Shown here: piece after piece, positions 9,677 to 18,600 of the stretch | Layout: each line of letters opens with the position of its first letter | Numbering within the stretch: the first letter of the stretch is position 1 | From: an uncultured Bradyrhizobium sp. | Lineage (GTDB): Bacteria > Pseudomonadota > Alphaproteobacteria > Rhizobiales > Xanthobacteraceae | Direction: 5' to 3' | Assembly (NCBI RefSeq): GCF_936928535.1 | Contig: NZ_CAKZHY010000091.1 | Location: 91,693 to 155,692 of the forward strand | DNA: 64,000 bases | Translations under genes and position numbers: made by a program | Notes under the pieces: generated by a model | Databases searched by the model: none | What the model saw: the letters and a program-made list of their open reading frames with translations, nothing else | What the model was told of the DNA's origin: nothing

Positions 9677-10015
9677 TCAGCGGTCCAGTGTCTTCGACGC
9701 ACGGCCGCGGTTTTTCATGATCAGCATGATGTTGCGGATATAGATGATCGTCGCCAGCGATTGTCCGAGGATGATGACGGGCTCGCGTTTGACGACGCCA
9801 TACACCAGCGTCATCAGGCCGCCGCCCATCGAGCAGAACCAGAACGCCATCGGCACCACACTGTTGCCGGCCCGCTCGCTCGCGATCCACTGCACCAGGA
9901 AACGCGCGGTGAAGAACAGCTGCGCGACCAGGCCGAAGGCGAGCCAGAAATCGAACTTGGCGACGAAGACGTCGTACAGGTAATTGCTCAACGCCTGGCC
10001 GTATTGGATGATCAT
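9677..10015 (-). CDS. Small membrane protein with lipid-A-disaccharide-synthase N-terminal (LAB_N) domain
   Basis: A 112-aa protein with three or four hydrophobic segments and the LAB_N pattern (FLVQWIASERAGNSVVP...WFCSMGG). LAB_N proteins often sit beside GT2 polyprenyl-phosphate glycosyltransferases in Gram-negative glycolipid operons. Its ATG overlaps the stop of the upstream GT2 gene (ATGA at 10012-10015). The frame is open upstream to 10099, but that extension overlaps the GT2 gene and lacks membrane character. Proposed role: helper of the polyprenyl-phosphate-sugar synthase. Confidence 0.88.
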   Translation of the reverse strand: MIIQYGQALSNYLYDVFVAKFDFWLAFGLVAQLFFTARFLVQWIASERAGNSVVPMAFWFCSMGGGLMTLVYGVVKREPVIILGQSLATIIYIRNIMLIMKNRGRASKTLDR

Positions 10016-10746
10016 GCGTTCACCTCGGTTACTTCGGGCGTCGGCTTCTTGCGGCGGATCAGCCACCATACGCCGGCGAGATCCATGATCCCGATCCACA
10101 GCCGGTCGAAGAAGCCGTAATTGGACACGCCGGAATGGCGCGGCCGGTCGATCACATCGACATAGGCGATGTCAAATCCCTCGCGGCGCATCAGCGCCGG
10201 CAAGAAACGGTGCAGCCCGTCGAAATAAGGCATCATCAGGAACACCTCACGGCGGAACGCCTTCAGCCCGCAGCCGGTGTCGCGCGTGCCGTCCTTGAGG
10301 ATGGCATTGCGGACCTTGTTGGCCACCCGCGACTGGAATTTCTTGAAGCCGGTATCCTTGCGCCCGACGCGCTGTCCTGCGGCAAGCCCGACATTGGCGC
10401 CCTTCTCGACCGCGGCGATCAGGTCCGGCAGGAAGGCGGGATTGTTCTGCCCGTCGCCATCGAGCGTCGCCACGATCGTGCCGCGCGCCGCGCGCACGCC
10501 GCTGCGAACCGCGGCCGACTGGCCGCCGGATCTTGCGTGACGAAGCTGCCGCAGATTGCCGCACTGCTTCATGATCGCAGCGAGCCGCTCGCCGGTCGCA
10601 TCCGTCGAGCCGTCGTTGACATAGATGATCTCATAGGCCCAGCGGCCATCGAGCGCGGCCGTGATCTCCTCGATCAGGGGCGCAATGTTGTCGGCTTCGT
10701 TGCGCACGGGGACGACGATGGAAACCGAAGGCTGGGACGACGACAA
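10012..10746 (-). CDS. GT2 polyprenyl-phosphate glycosyltransferase (DPM1/ArnC/RgtE-like)
   Basis: Transfers a sugar from a nucleotide donor to polyprenyl phosphate, making the lipid-linked donor used by GT39 enzymes. The motifs are SIVVPVRNEADN near the start, the metal/donor motif TLDGDGQNNP, and a DTGCGLKAFRREVF segment. The start is uncertain: there is no ATG near the domain, and I used the TTG at 10746 (LSSSQPSVSIVV). The frame is open to 10971, but that would add a low-complexity Pro-rich tail overlapping the PAP2 gene by 160 bp. It is the third gene of a four-gene operon with GT39, PAP2 and LAB_N. Confidence 0.85.
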   Translation of the reverse strand: MSSSQPSVSIVVPVRNEADNIAPLIEEITAALDGRWAYEIIYVNDGSTDATGERLAAIMKQCGNLRQLRHARSGGQSAAVRSGVRAARGTIVATLDGDGQNNPAFLPDLIAAVEKGANVGLAAGQRVGRKDTGFKKFQSRVANKVRNAILKDGTRDTGCGLKAFRREVFLMMPYFDGLHRFLPALMRREGFDIAYVDVIDRPRHSGVSNYGFFDRLWIGIMDLAGVWWLIRRKKPTPEVTEVNA

Positions 10747-10810
10747 ATCGAAAGCTCGTGGTTGGATTGGCCCGCGACCTGGGAACCCCAGGCCCGGGAA
10801 GCAGCCGCTT

Positions 10811-11644
10811 TTATGGGGCGGATGGGCCGCGGGCAACCCTTTTGAGGGGTCCGGGAAGCGGCGCGACGGTGCCGTCGGCGCGGATGGCAAAGCCGAGCCT
10901 GCGGGCCGCAAACCAGTACCGAACGGCCATGGCGCTGACGATCCCGACCAGGGCGCCAGCCGTGACATCACTCGGGTGATGCGCGAGCAGCACGAGCCGC
11001 GTCAGCAGGATCAGAAGCGCGTAGATGAACATGACCACGCGCAGGCGCGGCCAGAGCGCCGAGACCGCAAAGGCAAGGGCGAACGCCGTGACCGCATGCG
11101 CGGATGGCAGGCTGAAATAGGCCTCCGTGCCCTGGAACGGGACGAAGTTGAACGGATTGGCCTTGCCGCCGACAAAGGGCCTGCCGCGCCCGATGACGAA
11201 TTTCAGGATCTCGGCGACGAACACCGACAGGGCAACGGATAGAAACACATATTGCAGCCGGGTGCCGAGGCCGAGCAACGCCGCGCGGCGTGTGCCGTGC
11301 AATCCCGCCGCAACGAGTCCGACCGCCACGAGCGCGATGGCCAGCACGGCAAGGACGTACTCGTCCTTGCCGAAATCGGTGAGGATGCGGATCGGCCACA
11401 GCCAGGCCGTGCCGCGCGCCGGCATCAGCTGGATCTCCGTCTGGTCGAACGCGAGCATCAGCACGATCACCAAGGCCGCGCCCGCCGCGCTGAGCCACAG
11501 CGAATGCCGCGCCAGCTTTCGTGCAGCCGCAGCGCGGCGCGAATGCGAGGGCGCACGCACGAGCTGCGCCAGCGCGCCTCCCGCGACCGCAAGCAGCTGC
11601 GCGGGGTAGCTGGCGCGCGGCGCGATGGTCGGCGCAACGGGCAT
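10811..11644 (-). CDS. PAP2-family membrane phosphatase
   Basis: 277 aa, multi-spanning. The three PAP2 motifs are present: KFVIGRGRP, SLPSAHAVTAF and RLVLLAHHPSDVTAG, the last with the catalytic histidine and aspartate. Known family members dephosphorylate undecaprenyl pyrophosphate, lipid A or phosphatidic acid at the periplasmic face. Its place between a GT39 transferase and a GT2 polyprenyl-phosphate glycosyltransferase favours carrier-lipid recycling or lipid A dephosphorylation. The ATG at 11644 touches the stop of the upstream gene (0-bp gap). Confidence 0.88.
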   Translation of the reverse strand: MPVAPTIAPRASYPAQLLAVAGGALAQLVRAPSHSRRAAAARKLARHSLWLSAAGAALVIVLMLAFDQTEIQLMPARGTAWLWPIRILTDFGKDEYVLAVLAIALVAVGLVAAGLHGTRRAALLGLGTRLQYVFLSVALSVFVAEILKFVIGRGRPFVGGKANPFNFVPFQGTEAYFSLPSAHAVTAFALAFAVSALWPRLRVVMFIYALLILLTRLVLLAHHPSDVTAGALVGIVSAMAVRYWFAARRLGFAIRADGTVAPLPGPLKRVARGPSAP

Positions 11645-13387
11645 TTACTCGGTGCCCTCCGAACGGAAGATCGAGATCGAGATCGCGCGCCCTTGCGAGA
11701 AATTATAGCCGTCGATGCGCGCGCCGACCTTGTAGCGCAGCCCGATCGCCTCGGCGCGCTGCACGAAGCTGCGCTCCGAGCGCTGCTCGACCAGCGCGAA
11801 CCGGCAACTTCCCTGCCGGAGGAAATCGGCAGCGCCCGATCCGTCAGTCAACAGCGTCTGGGTGCCGGTCAGGAAGACGAGACTCGGCTCGGCATAGCCT
11901 GCTGACGCCGCCCTCGGGCCGACGCAAGTCACATTGCGCAGCGCGCGCGCGATCTCGATGCTCGGAAACAGCGGCGTCAACGATGGCAGCACGATGCCGT
12001 AGATCACGACGGCCAGCATCAGCGCGGCCACCAGCGCGTTGAGCACCGAACGCTCGGAGCGATTGGTGTCGAACAGCCACCAGGCGAACAGGCCGAAGAT
12101 CAGCGAGGCCGCGATGAACGGCCACGCCACGAAGGCCGGCTGCCGCGTCAGCATGACGGCGCCGACCACCGCGATGATCGAACCGCCCGCTGGAATTGCG
12201 AACCACCAAGCCGAGCCGCGCGCCAGCCAGGAGCGCGACAGCACGTTCCGCTCCAGCGCGCCGACGGTGAGGATCGCAATCGCCGGATAGAGCGGCAGCA
12301 CGTAATGCGGCAGCTTGGTCAGCACCGCCTCGAACACGATCCAGGACGGGATCAGCCAGGCCAGCAGGAATTGCGCGCCGGGCTCACGCCGCGCTCGCCA
12401 CACCGCCGGCGCTGCCATCGCTGCGAGCGGCGCACCGGGCCAGAAGGTGATCCAGAACAGCGCCAGATAGACGCCGGGCGGCGCGCCATGGGATTCCTGC
12501 GCGCCGATCTTGCTCAACATGTCGCCGCCGACGGAATCCGCAAAGAAGGCATCGCCGGCGCGCCAGAAGATCGCGACGAACCAGGGCAACACCAGCACCA
12601 GCATCCACATCAGGCCCCAGACCGGGCGCAAGCGCCACAGCCAGGAGGCATCGCGGTCCTGGATCGCGAGCGCGACGATGGTCAGCCCCGCGAACATCAG
12701 GATCAGCGGGCCTTTGATCAGGATGCCGACCGCGAGCGCGGTCCAGAAGATCGCGGGCCAGCTCCAGGGCGGATGGGCTTCGTCCTCGGCACGCTGCCAG
12801 GACAGATAGGCGCGCGACATCGCTCCCATTGCGGCAACCACCGTGAACAGCAGCACGGCATCCGTCTTGGCGAGCCGAGCCTCTACACCGAGCAGCACGG
12901 AGGCGGCCATCAGTAGCGCGGCAAGCACCGCCGCGCGCCGCGTGACGAAGCCCAGCGCCGTCCAATAGGTCATCAGCACCGCGCCGACCGCACCGATCAA
13001 CGAGGGCAGCCGATAGACCCAGATGCGCAATTCGGCCTTGGGCAACTTCAGCGCCGTCGCAATCTCGACGGCCGCGGATTGCAACCAATAGATGCCGACC
13101 GGCTTCTTGTAGCGAACGTCCTCCTGGAAGCGAATGTCCACATAGTCGCGGCTCTCGACCATCTGCTTGGTGGCCTGCGCGAAACGTGCCTCATCGCGGT
13201 CGACGGGCGGGATGGTGAAAAATCCCGGCAGAAACAGAAGCAGCGCGCACAACACCATGAAGCTCACGGCGCGGGCATGGCTGGCGGTGACAAAGTCGAG
13301 CATCAGCACGAGCCGGCTGCCCGGATTCACGGGCGTTTTCGGCTCTCGGGGCGCTCCAAATCGGGGAGTCGGATAGGTCTCGGCCAT
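11645..13387 (-). CDS. GT39 (ArnT/RgtA-like) integral-membrane glycosyltransferase
   Basis: 580 aa. The N-terminal half carries the GT39/PMT signature: the acidic catalytic motif DRDEARFAQATKQM in the first periplasmic loop, followed by many TM segments. The C-terminal part is a periplasmic domain of about 100 residues. These enzymes move a sugar from a polyprenyl-phosphate donor to lipid A, core or protein. Rhizobial relatives (RgtA-D) add galacturonate to LPS, and Bradyrhizobium lipid A is known to carry galacturonate and mannose. First gene of the GT39-PAP2-GT2-LAB_N operon. Confidence 0.88.
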   Translation of the reverse strand: MAETYPTPRFGAPREPKTPVNPGSRLVLMLDFVTASHARAVSFMVLCALLLFLPGFFTIPPVDRDEARFAQATKQMVESRDYVDIRFQEDVRYKKPVGIYWLQSAAVEIATALKLPKAELRIWVYRLPSLIGAVGAVLMTYWTALGFVTRRAAVLAALLMAASVLLGVEARLAKTDAVLLFTVVAAMGAMSRAYLSWQRAEDEAHPPWSWPAIFWTALAVGILIKGPLILMFAGLTIVALAIQDRDASWLWRLRPVWGLMWMLVLVLPWFVAIFWRAGDAFFADSVGGDMLSKIGAQESHGAPPGVYLALFWITFWPGAPLAAMAAPAVWRARREPGAQFLLAWLIPSWIVFEAVLTKLPHYVLPLYPAIAILTVGALERNVLSRSWLARGSAWWFAIPAGGSIIAVVGAVMLTRQPAFVAWPFIAASLIFGLFAWWLFDTNRSERSVLNALVAALMLAVVIYGIVLPSLTPLFPSIEIARALRNVTCVGPRAASAGYAEPSLVFLTGTQTLLTDGSGAADFLRQGSCRFALVEQRSERSFVQRAEAIGLRYKVGARIDGYNFSQGRAISISIFRSEGTE

Positions 13388-13437
13388 TGGTTCCGCTTAC
13401 GCTGAAACCGCCATCGCCACAACCGCTTAAGGCCGCA

Positions 13438-15498
13438 TCATTGAATTCGAATGACGACTGTGTCCGCGGCGCCCGTGGCGTCGATCACGGTCAGCCTTGC
13501 AAAGCCCGGGCCGGGCGGATCGATCAGGCGCTGGCGCCGTCCGTCGATCTCGCCGCGTGCCGTTCCGTTGACCATGACAGTCATCGGCAACACCCCGCCG
13601 GCGACCTTGACGGGCATGGCAGCAGCCTCACTGCCGCCCGACCGATCCACGTCGATCCTGCTGCCATTGAGCGGGAACTGGATATGCAGCGCCTGCTCGC
13701 CGCCGGCCCGGACGAGTTCCCCAACCGGACGGAACCGCTTCAACGGCAATGGCAACTTCGCGTTGCTGGCAATCAGGGTTCCCTTCGGCGGCCTGGGCAG
13801 TGGGGTTAGCGTCTTTCCGGTCCGCGCGAAGGCATCGAACAGGATGGGCGCGGCGGCGATGCGGCCGATTAGGCCGGGAACCGGCGCGCCATCGGGCCGG
13901 CCGACCCAGACGCCGATGGTCATGCGGCCGTCGAAGCCGACCGACCAGGCGTCGCGATAGCCGTAGGAGGTGCCGGTCTTGAACGCGATACGGTTGTGGA
14001 CCGCGTTCTCCGGCGGCGGGGTTCCCATCAGCACATTGCCGACCTGCCAGGCCGCCACCGGGTCGAGGAGCCGCAGCGGCTCGCGATCATCCCCGGCAGC
14101 CATGATCTCACGCAGTGGCCTGGTGGTTCCGAGCCGGGCGAAGCCTGCATAGAGCTGCACCAGATCCTGAAGCGTGACGCCGACGCCGCCGAGGCCCATG
14201 GCAAGGCCGGGTGCCTCGTCCTTGGGCAGAACCAGATTGCCGCCGGCCTGCCGCAGCCGCGAGGCCAGCCGGCTCGAGCCGACGCGGTCGAGCAGGACGA
14301 TCGCCGGCACGTTCAATGACATCTGCAGCGCCTTCTTCACCGGCACCGTGCCCTGGAACGTCATGTCGAAATTTTCCGGCGCATAGGAGCCGAACCGCAC
14401 CGGCCGATCGTCGATCAGACTATCGGGGTGAACAAAGCCGTCCTCGAAAGCGAGGCCATAGATGAACGGTTTGAGCGTCGAACCCGGCGAGCGGATGGCG
14501 CGGGTCATGTCGACCTGCCCTGCCCGGCTCTCGTCGAAATAATCCGCCGACCCGACCCGGGCGAGCACGTCGCCGCTCTCGACGTCGACGACGATGATGC
14601 CGACCGAGATGTTCGGCCCGAGCGCAATGGCGCGGTCGTGGGCCAGCGGCTCCAGCACCTTCTGCAGATTGGAGTCCAGCGTCAGCTTGATAACAGGCGC
14701 GTCCTTGACCGTCGCCAGCGCGTTATCGGAGGCATGCGGCGCCAGGATCGGAATCGGCTTGCGCAATTTCGGGACCGGCACGGCCTTGGCCTGCTTCGCA
14801 TCGTCAAGGCTGACCACATGCTCCTCGACCATGCGGTCGAGCACGCGATTGCGTGCGATGCGTGCGGCCTCCGGATAACGGTCGAGCCGGCGCGTCTCCG
14901 GCGATTGCGGCAGCGCGACCAGCAGCGCGGCTTCCGCCAGCGACAGCCGCTTCGGCTCCTTGCCGAGATAGGCGATCGATGCGGCACGGATGCCTTCGAG
15001 ATTGCCGCCATAGGGCGCGAGCGCGAGGTAGAGGTCGAGGATCTCGTCCTTGCTCAAGCTGCGCTCCAGCTCGATCGCGCGGACCATCTGGTGCAGCTTT
15101 GCGTAAAGCGAGCGCTGCCGCCGCGGCTCCATCAGCCGCGCCAGCTGCATCGAGATCGTCGAGCCGCCCGACACGATATGCCCGCGCGTGACGAGCTGCA
15201 CCGCAGCCCGGCCGAGCGCCAGCGGGTCGATGCCGTCATGGGCATAGAAGCGCTGGTCCTCATAGGCGAACAGCAGCTTCAGGTAAGTCGGATCGACATT
15301 GGCCTTGGCATCGACCGGCAGACGCCAGCGCCCGTCAGCCATCGCGTAGGCACGCAGCAGCTTGCCGTTGCGATCGACAACGGTCGTCGAGACGCGACGC
15401 GCCTCATCGAGCGGCAGCGGGCCGAGCGAGTAGACCCAAGCGACGAAGCCGATGATGGCGAGGATGAACGCGAATGCGATGGCAGAGAGGACGCGCAT
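13438..15498 (-). CDS. pbpC: Penicillin-binding protein 1C (transglycosylase/transpeptidase)
   Basis: Bifunctional class A peptidoglycan synthase, 686 aa. An N-terminal TM anchor is followed by the GT51 motif EDQRFYAHDG (catalytic E80) and then ISMQLARL. The transpeptidase has SxxK at S340 (PGSTLKPF) and KTGTS at K507. The C-terminal domain (after about 600) matches the PbpC-specific tail. I used the ATG at 15498, which follows GGAGCG and begins the TM anchor. The open frame to 15636 only translates the intergenic repeat. It is downstream of the alpha-2-macroglobulin gene, the conserved pbpC/yfhM pairing. Confidence 0.92.
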   Translation of the reverse strand: MRVLSAIAFAFILAIIGFVAWVYSLGPLPLDEARRVSTTVVDRNGKLLRAYAMADGRWRLPVDAKANVDPTYLKLLFAYEDQRFYAHDGIDPLALGRAAVQLVTRGHIVSGGSTISMQLARLMEPRRQRSLYAKLHQMVRAIELERSLSKDEILDLYLALAPYGGNLEGIRAASIAYLGKEPKRLSLAEAALLVALPQSPETRRLDRYPEAARIARNRVLDRMVEEHVVSLDDAKQAKAVPVPKLRKPIPILAPHASDNALATVKDAPVIKLTLDSNLQKVLEPLAHDRAIALGPNISVGIIVVDVESGDVLARVGSADYFDESRAGQVDMTRAIRSPGSTLKPFIYGLAFEDGFVHPDSLIDDRPVRFGSYAPENFDMTFQGTVPVKKALQMSLNVPAIVLLDRVGSSRLASRLRQAGGNLVLPKDEAPGLAMGLGGVGVTLQDLVQLYAGFARLGTTRPLREIMAAGDDREPLRLLDPVAAWQVGNVLMGTPPPENAVHNRIAFKTGTSYGYRDAWSVGFDGRMTIGVWVGRPDGAPVPGLIGRIAAAPILFDAFARTGKTLTPLPRPPKGTLIASNAKLPLPLKRFRPVGELVRAGGEQALHIQFPLNGSRIDVDRSGGSEAAAMPVKVAGGVLPMTVMVNGTARGEIDGRRQRLIDPPGPGFARLTVIDATGAADTVVIRIQ

Positions 15499-15518
15499 AG
15501 TCGCGCTCCGCTCTCCGC

Positions 15519-15600
15519 CGTCATTCCGGGGCGGCTCGAAGAGCCGAACCCGGAATCTCGAGATTCCGGGTCTGGTCCTTCGGACCATCCCGGAATGACG
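15519..15600. repeat. 82-bp palindromic intergenic repeat with three hairpins
   Basis: Perfect 12-bp terminal inverted repeats, CGTCATTCCGGG and CCCGGAATGACG, bound the element. Inside are a GGCTC-GAA-GAGCC hairpin (15533-15545), a perfect 24-bp palindrome (15548-15571) centred on TCGA, and TGGTCC-TTC-GGACCA (15573-15587). It lies between the alpha-2-macroglobulin stop and the pbpC start. I recall it as typical of dispersed repeats in Bradyrhizobiaceae genomes. It could act as a structured mRNA element between the two genes. Confidence 0.8.
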
Positions 15601-15632
15601 AGAGCTATGATCAGCCTCGCTCATCTCACCAC

Positions 15633-18600
15633 TCACTTCGCCGCCCGCACCTCGACCGTACCCGTCCCCGTGCGGCCATAGCGCGAGGGGTTGTACATGT
15701 CCTCGACATAGGCCTGCGGCAGCACGTATTTGCCGGGTGAGACCACGCGCACGACATAGGCGACGGTGAAGACCGCCTTGGAGTCCGAGGCCCGGTCGAC
15801 AGCCGCGGTGAAGCGGTCGTCGCGGAATTCGGTATTCTCGGGCTCCTCACCATCCTCGATCCAGTCCAGCGTGCCGCTATCGCCCGACGACACCAGCTTC
15901 GGGTTGTCGATCTCGAGGCCCGCGGGCAGATAGTCGGACACCATGATGTGGCCGAACTCGGGCTTGGCTTCCGTAATCTTCAACACCACGGCATAGCGAT
16001 CGTTCTGCTTGACCTTGCTGATATCGGCCGGCTTGCCATCGAGCGTGAAATAGTTCCGCTCGATCTTGAAGCCGTTCGACGCGGCCGGCTCCGGCGTCAC
16101 CGGCGAGCCCGAGACCGAGACCACCGCCTGAACCGGCGCATCGCCGGTATTGGTGATCTTCAGCGGCTTGCCGCTCAGCGTATCAGCCTTGTAGCTGCGA
16201 TAGAGCGCAGTCTTGACCGGCTGGCCGTCGACCTCGATCGAGAGGTTTTCCTTCGCCAGCGCCCGCGCCGCCAGCACCAGCCACGCATTCTCCTGCGTGG
16301 AGGTGTAGGGCGTGAGCCCGCGCGCAGTCTCGACCCGCGCGACCGCCTGCGTCAGCGTCGCCTTCGGTGCGTTGCCTTCGCTCGCAAGCGAGACCAGCGC
16401 TGCGGCATCGCGGAGCTGCGAGCCATAGTCAGTACGACCGAACTCGAGCACCGGCTTCGGTGCGAGGCTGTCGAGCGCTGCGCCATAGACCCGCTCGGCG
16501 CGGTTGCGGTCGCCAACCAGAGCGAGCGCTGCCGCAAGCTGGGATTTGGCGATCGGCGTCGCCAGATTGTTCAGCTTGGTGTCAGCGAGATAGCGGAGGT
16601 CGCCGATCGGCGCAGCGCCGTTGCGGGCGAGCACGTAGAGGCCGTAGGCGAGATCGCGGCCACCGTCCTTCTCCGGCTCGTTGCCGTTGACGACCGAGTT
16701 CCTGATGCGATCGAGCGCGTTCTTGAACAGGATATCAGGCACCACAAAACCCTTTTCACGGGCGCGGGTCAGGAAGTCAGTCACGTAGGCATCGAGCCAG
16801 GCGTCGTCGCCGCCGGCCGACCACAGCCCGAACGAGCCGTTGGAGCCCTGACGGGCCAACAGCCGCTCGATGGCGTCGCGGATGCGCTGATCGACCTCGG
16901 TATCCATGGCCAGATGCGCGCCGACCGCGAGGTCGTTGACATAGAGCAGCGGCATCGCGCGGCTCGTGATCTGCTCCGAGCAACCATAGGGATAGCGATC
17001 GAGCGCCTTGAGGATGGTCGCCGCATCGAGTGCTGTGGACAGGCTCGCCGAGACCGAGACGCTGCCGGTGCCCGGCACCAGGTCGGAGAACATGTCCGAG
17101 GTCAGCGTCAGGCTCTCGCCTTTTGCCAACGTGCGGATCGAGCGCCGCGCCAGCACCTGCGTCGCCGCCTTGACGTCGAGTGTGTAGTGGCGAGCGAGCG
17201 TGAGGCCGTTCGGCCCCTTGATATCGACGTCGAGCGTCGCCTGCCCCGCCGCGGTCGCGTCGAGTGCCAGCGCAAACGAATTGCGCTGCTTGGCGGCGAG
17301 CGTGACGGTGGTCGCAGGGTTACCGGTCATCTTCACCGGGCCGCCGGTCTTGACGCCGATGACATAATCGCCGGCCTGGCCCTCGACATTGTCGATCTCG
17401 AGATTGGCCGTGCCGTGGTCGCCGTTGAGCAGGAAGCGCGGCAGGGTCGTGGTCAGCACCACGGGATCGCGGATCACGACGTCGGTGTTGGCGCGGCCGA
17501 GCTTCGTTGCGGTCCACGCCACCGCCATCACACGCGCGGTGCCGGCGAACTCCGGAATGTCGAAGCTGACTTCCGCCGTGCCGTCTGCGCCGACGGTGAC
17601 GATGCCCGAATAGAGCGCCAGCGGCTTCTGCGCGGGCGGCGAGCCCTGCAATTCGGCTGCACCCGCGTCGCCACCCGATTTGATCTGGCCGCGCGTGCCC
17701 GACATGCCGTCGATCAGCTGCCCGTAGAGGTCGCGGATCTCCGCGGTCAACTGGCGCTGGCCGAGATAGTAATCGTCCGGTGCCGGCGGCTTGTAGTTGG
17801 TGAGGTTGAGAATGCCGACGTCGACCGCGGCGATGACGATCTTGGCATCCTCGCCCGGATTGAGCCCGTCGAGCTTCACCGGGATCTTGAGCATCGAATT
17901 CGGCCGGATCAGATCGGGCGGCGTCAGCTTCACTTGTAACGTGCGCGCCTGCTTGTCGATCCCGAACCATTTCAGGCCGATCGCACGGCCCGGCATACGC
18001 TGGGCGGCCGCATCGAGCGGACGACGCAGCGTCGTCACCACATAGGCGCCAGTGCCCCAGTCCTTGCCGACCGGAAGCTTCACCTGCGCGGTACCTTCCT
18101 TGACGTCGATGGTCTGGGTCGTCAGCAGACGGTCGCCAACGACGTTGACGGTCAGCTTGCCGGCGGAGCGGACGTTGACCGACACCGTCATGGTGTCGCC
18201 TGACGCGTATTGCGGCTTGTCGATCGAGGTCTCCAGCAGGTCCGGCGTGTCGGCGCTGCCGTCGGAATACCAGCCGACGTCGAACTGCACCGAGGTCACC
18301 GGGCCGTCGGCATCGTTCGACTTCACGTCCAGCCGGTAGCGGCCGGGGCGCGGCGCCAGCGAGATGCGGGTCGGCTTGTCGGCGGCGATGGTGACATCAC
18401 CGTCGGCGACGCGCGAGGTCGACTTGACCGGCTCGTACTCCCAATAATTGTTTTGGCGGTACCACTGGTAGCGTGACTCCATCTTCAGGAGCTCGTAGCG
18501 CAGGCCATCGCGCGGCAAGGTCTTGCCCTCGGGCGAGACGAACACGACGTCGAACTCGGCCTTGTCGCCCTCCGCGACGTTCTTGTCGCCGAACAGCGGC

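Noticed and set aside
14428..15681. 417-aa plus-strand frame opposite pbpC
   Set aside because: Shadow of pbpC; no ribosome site or domain.
15948..17939. 663-aa plus-strand frame opposite the alpha-2-macroglobulin gene
   Set aside because: Antisense shadow with Arg-rich composition; the minus-strand gene is fully supported.
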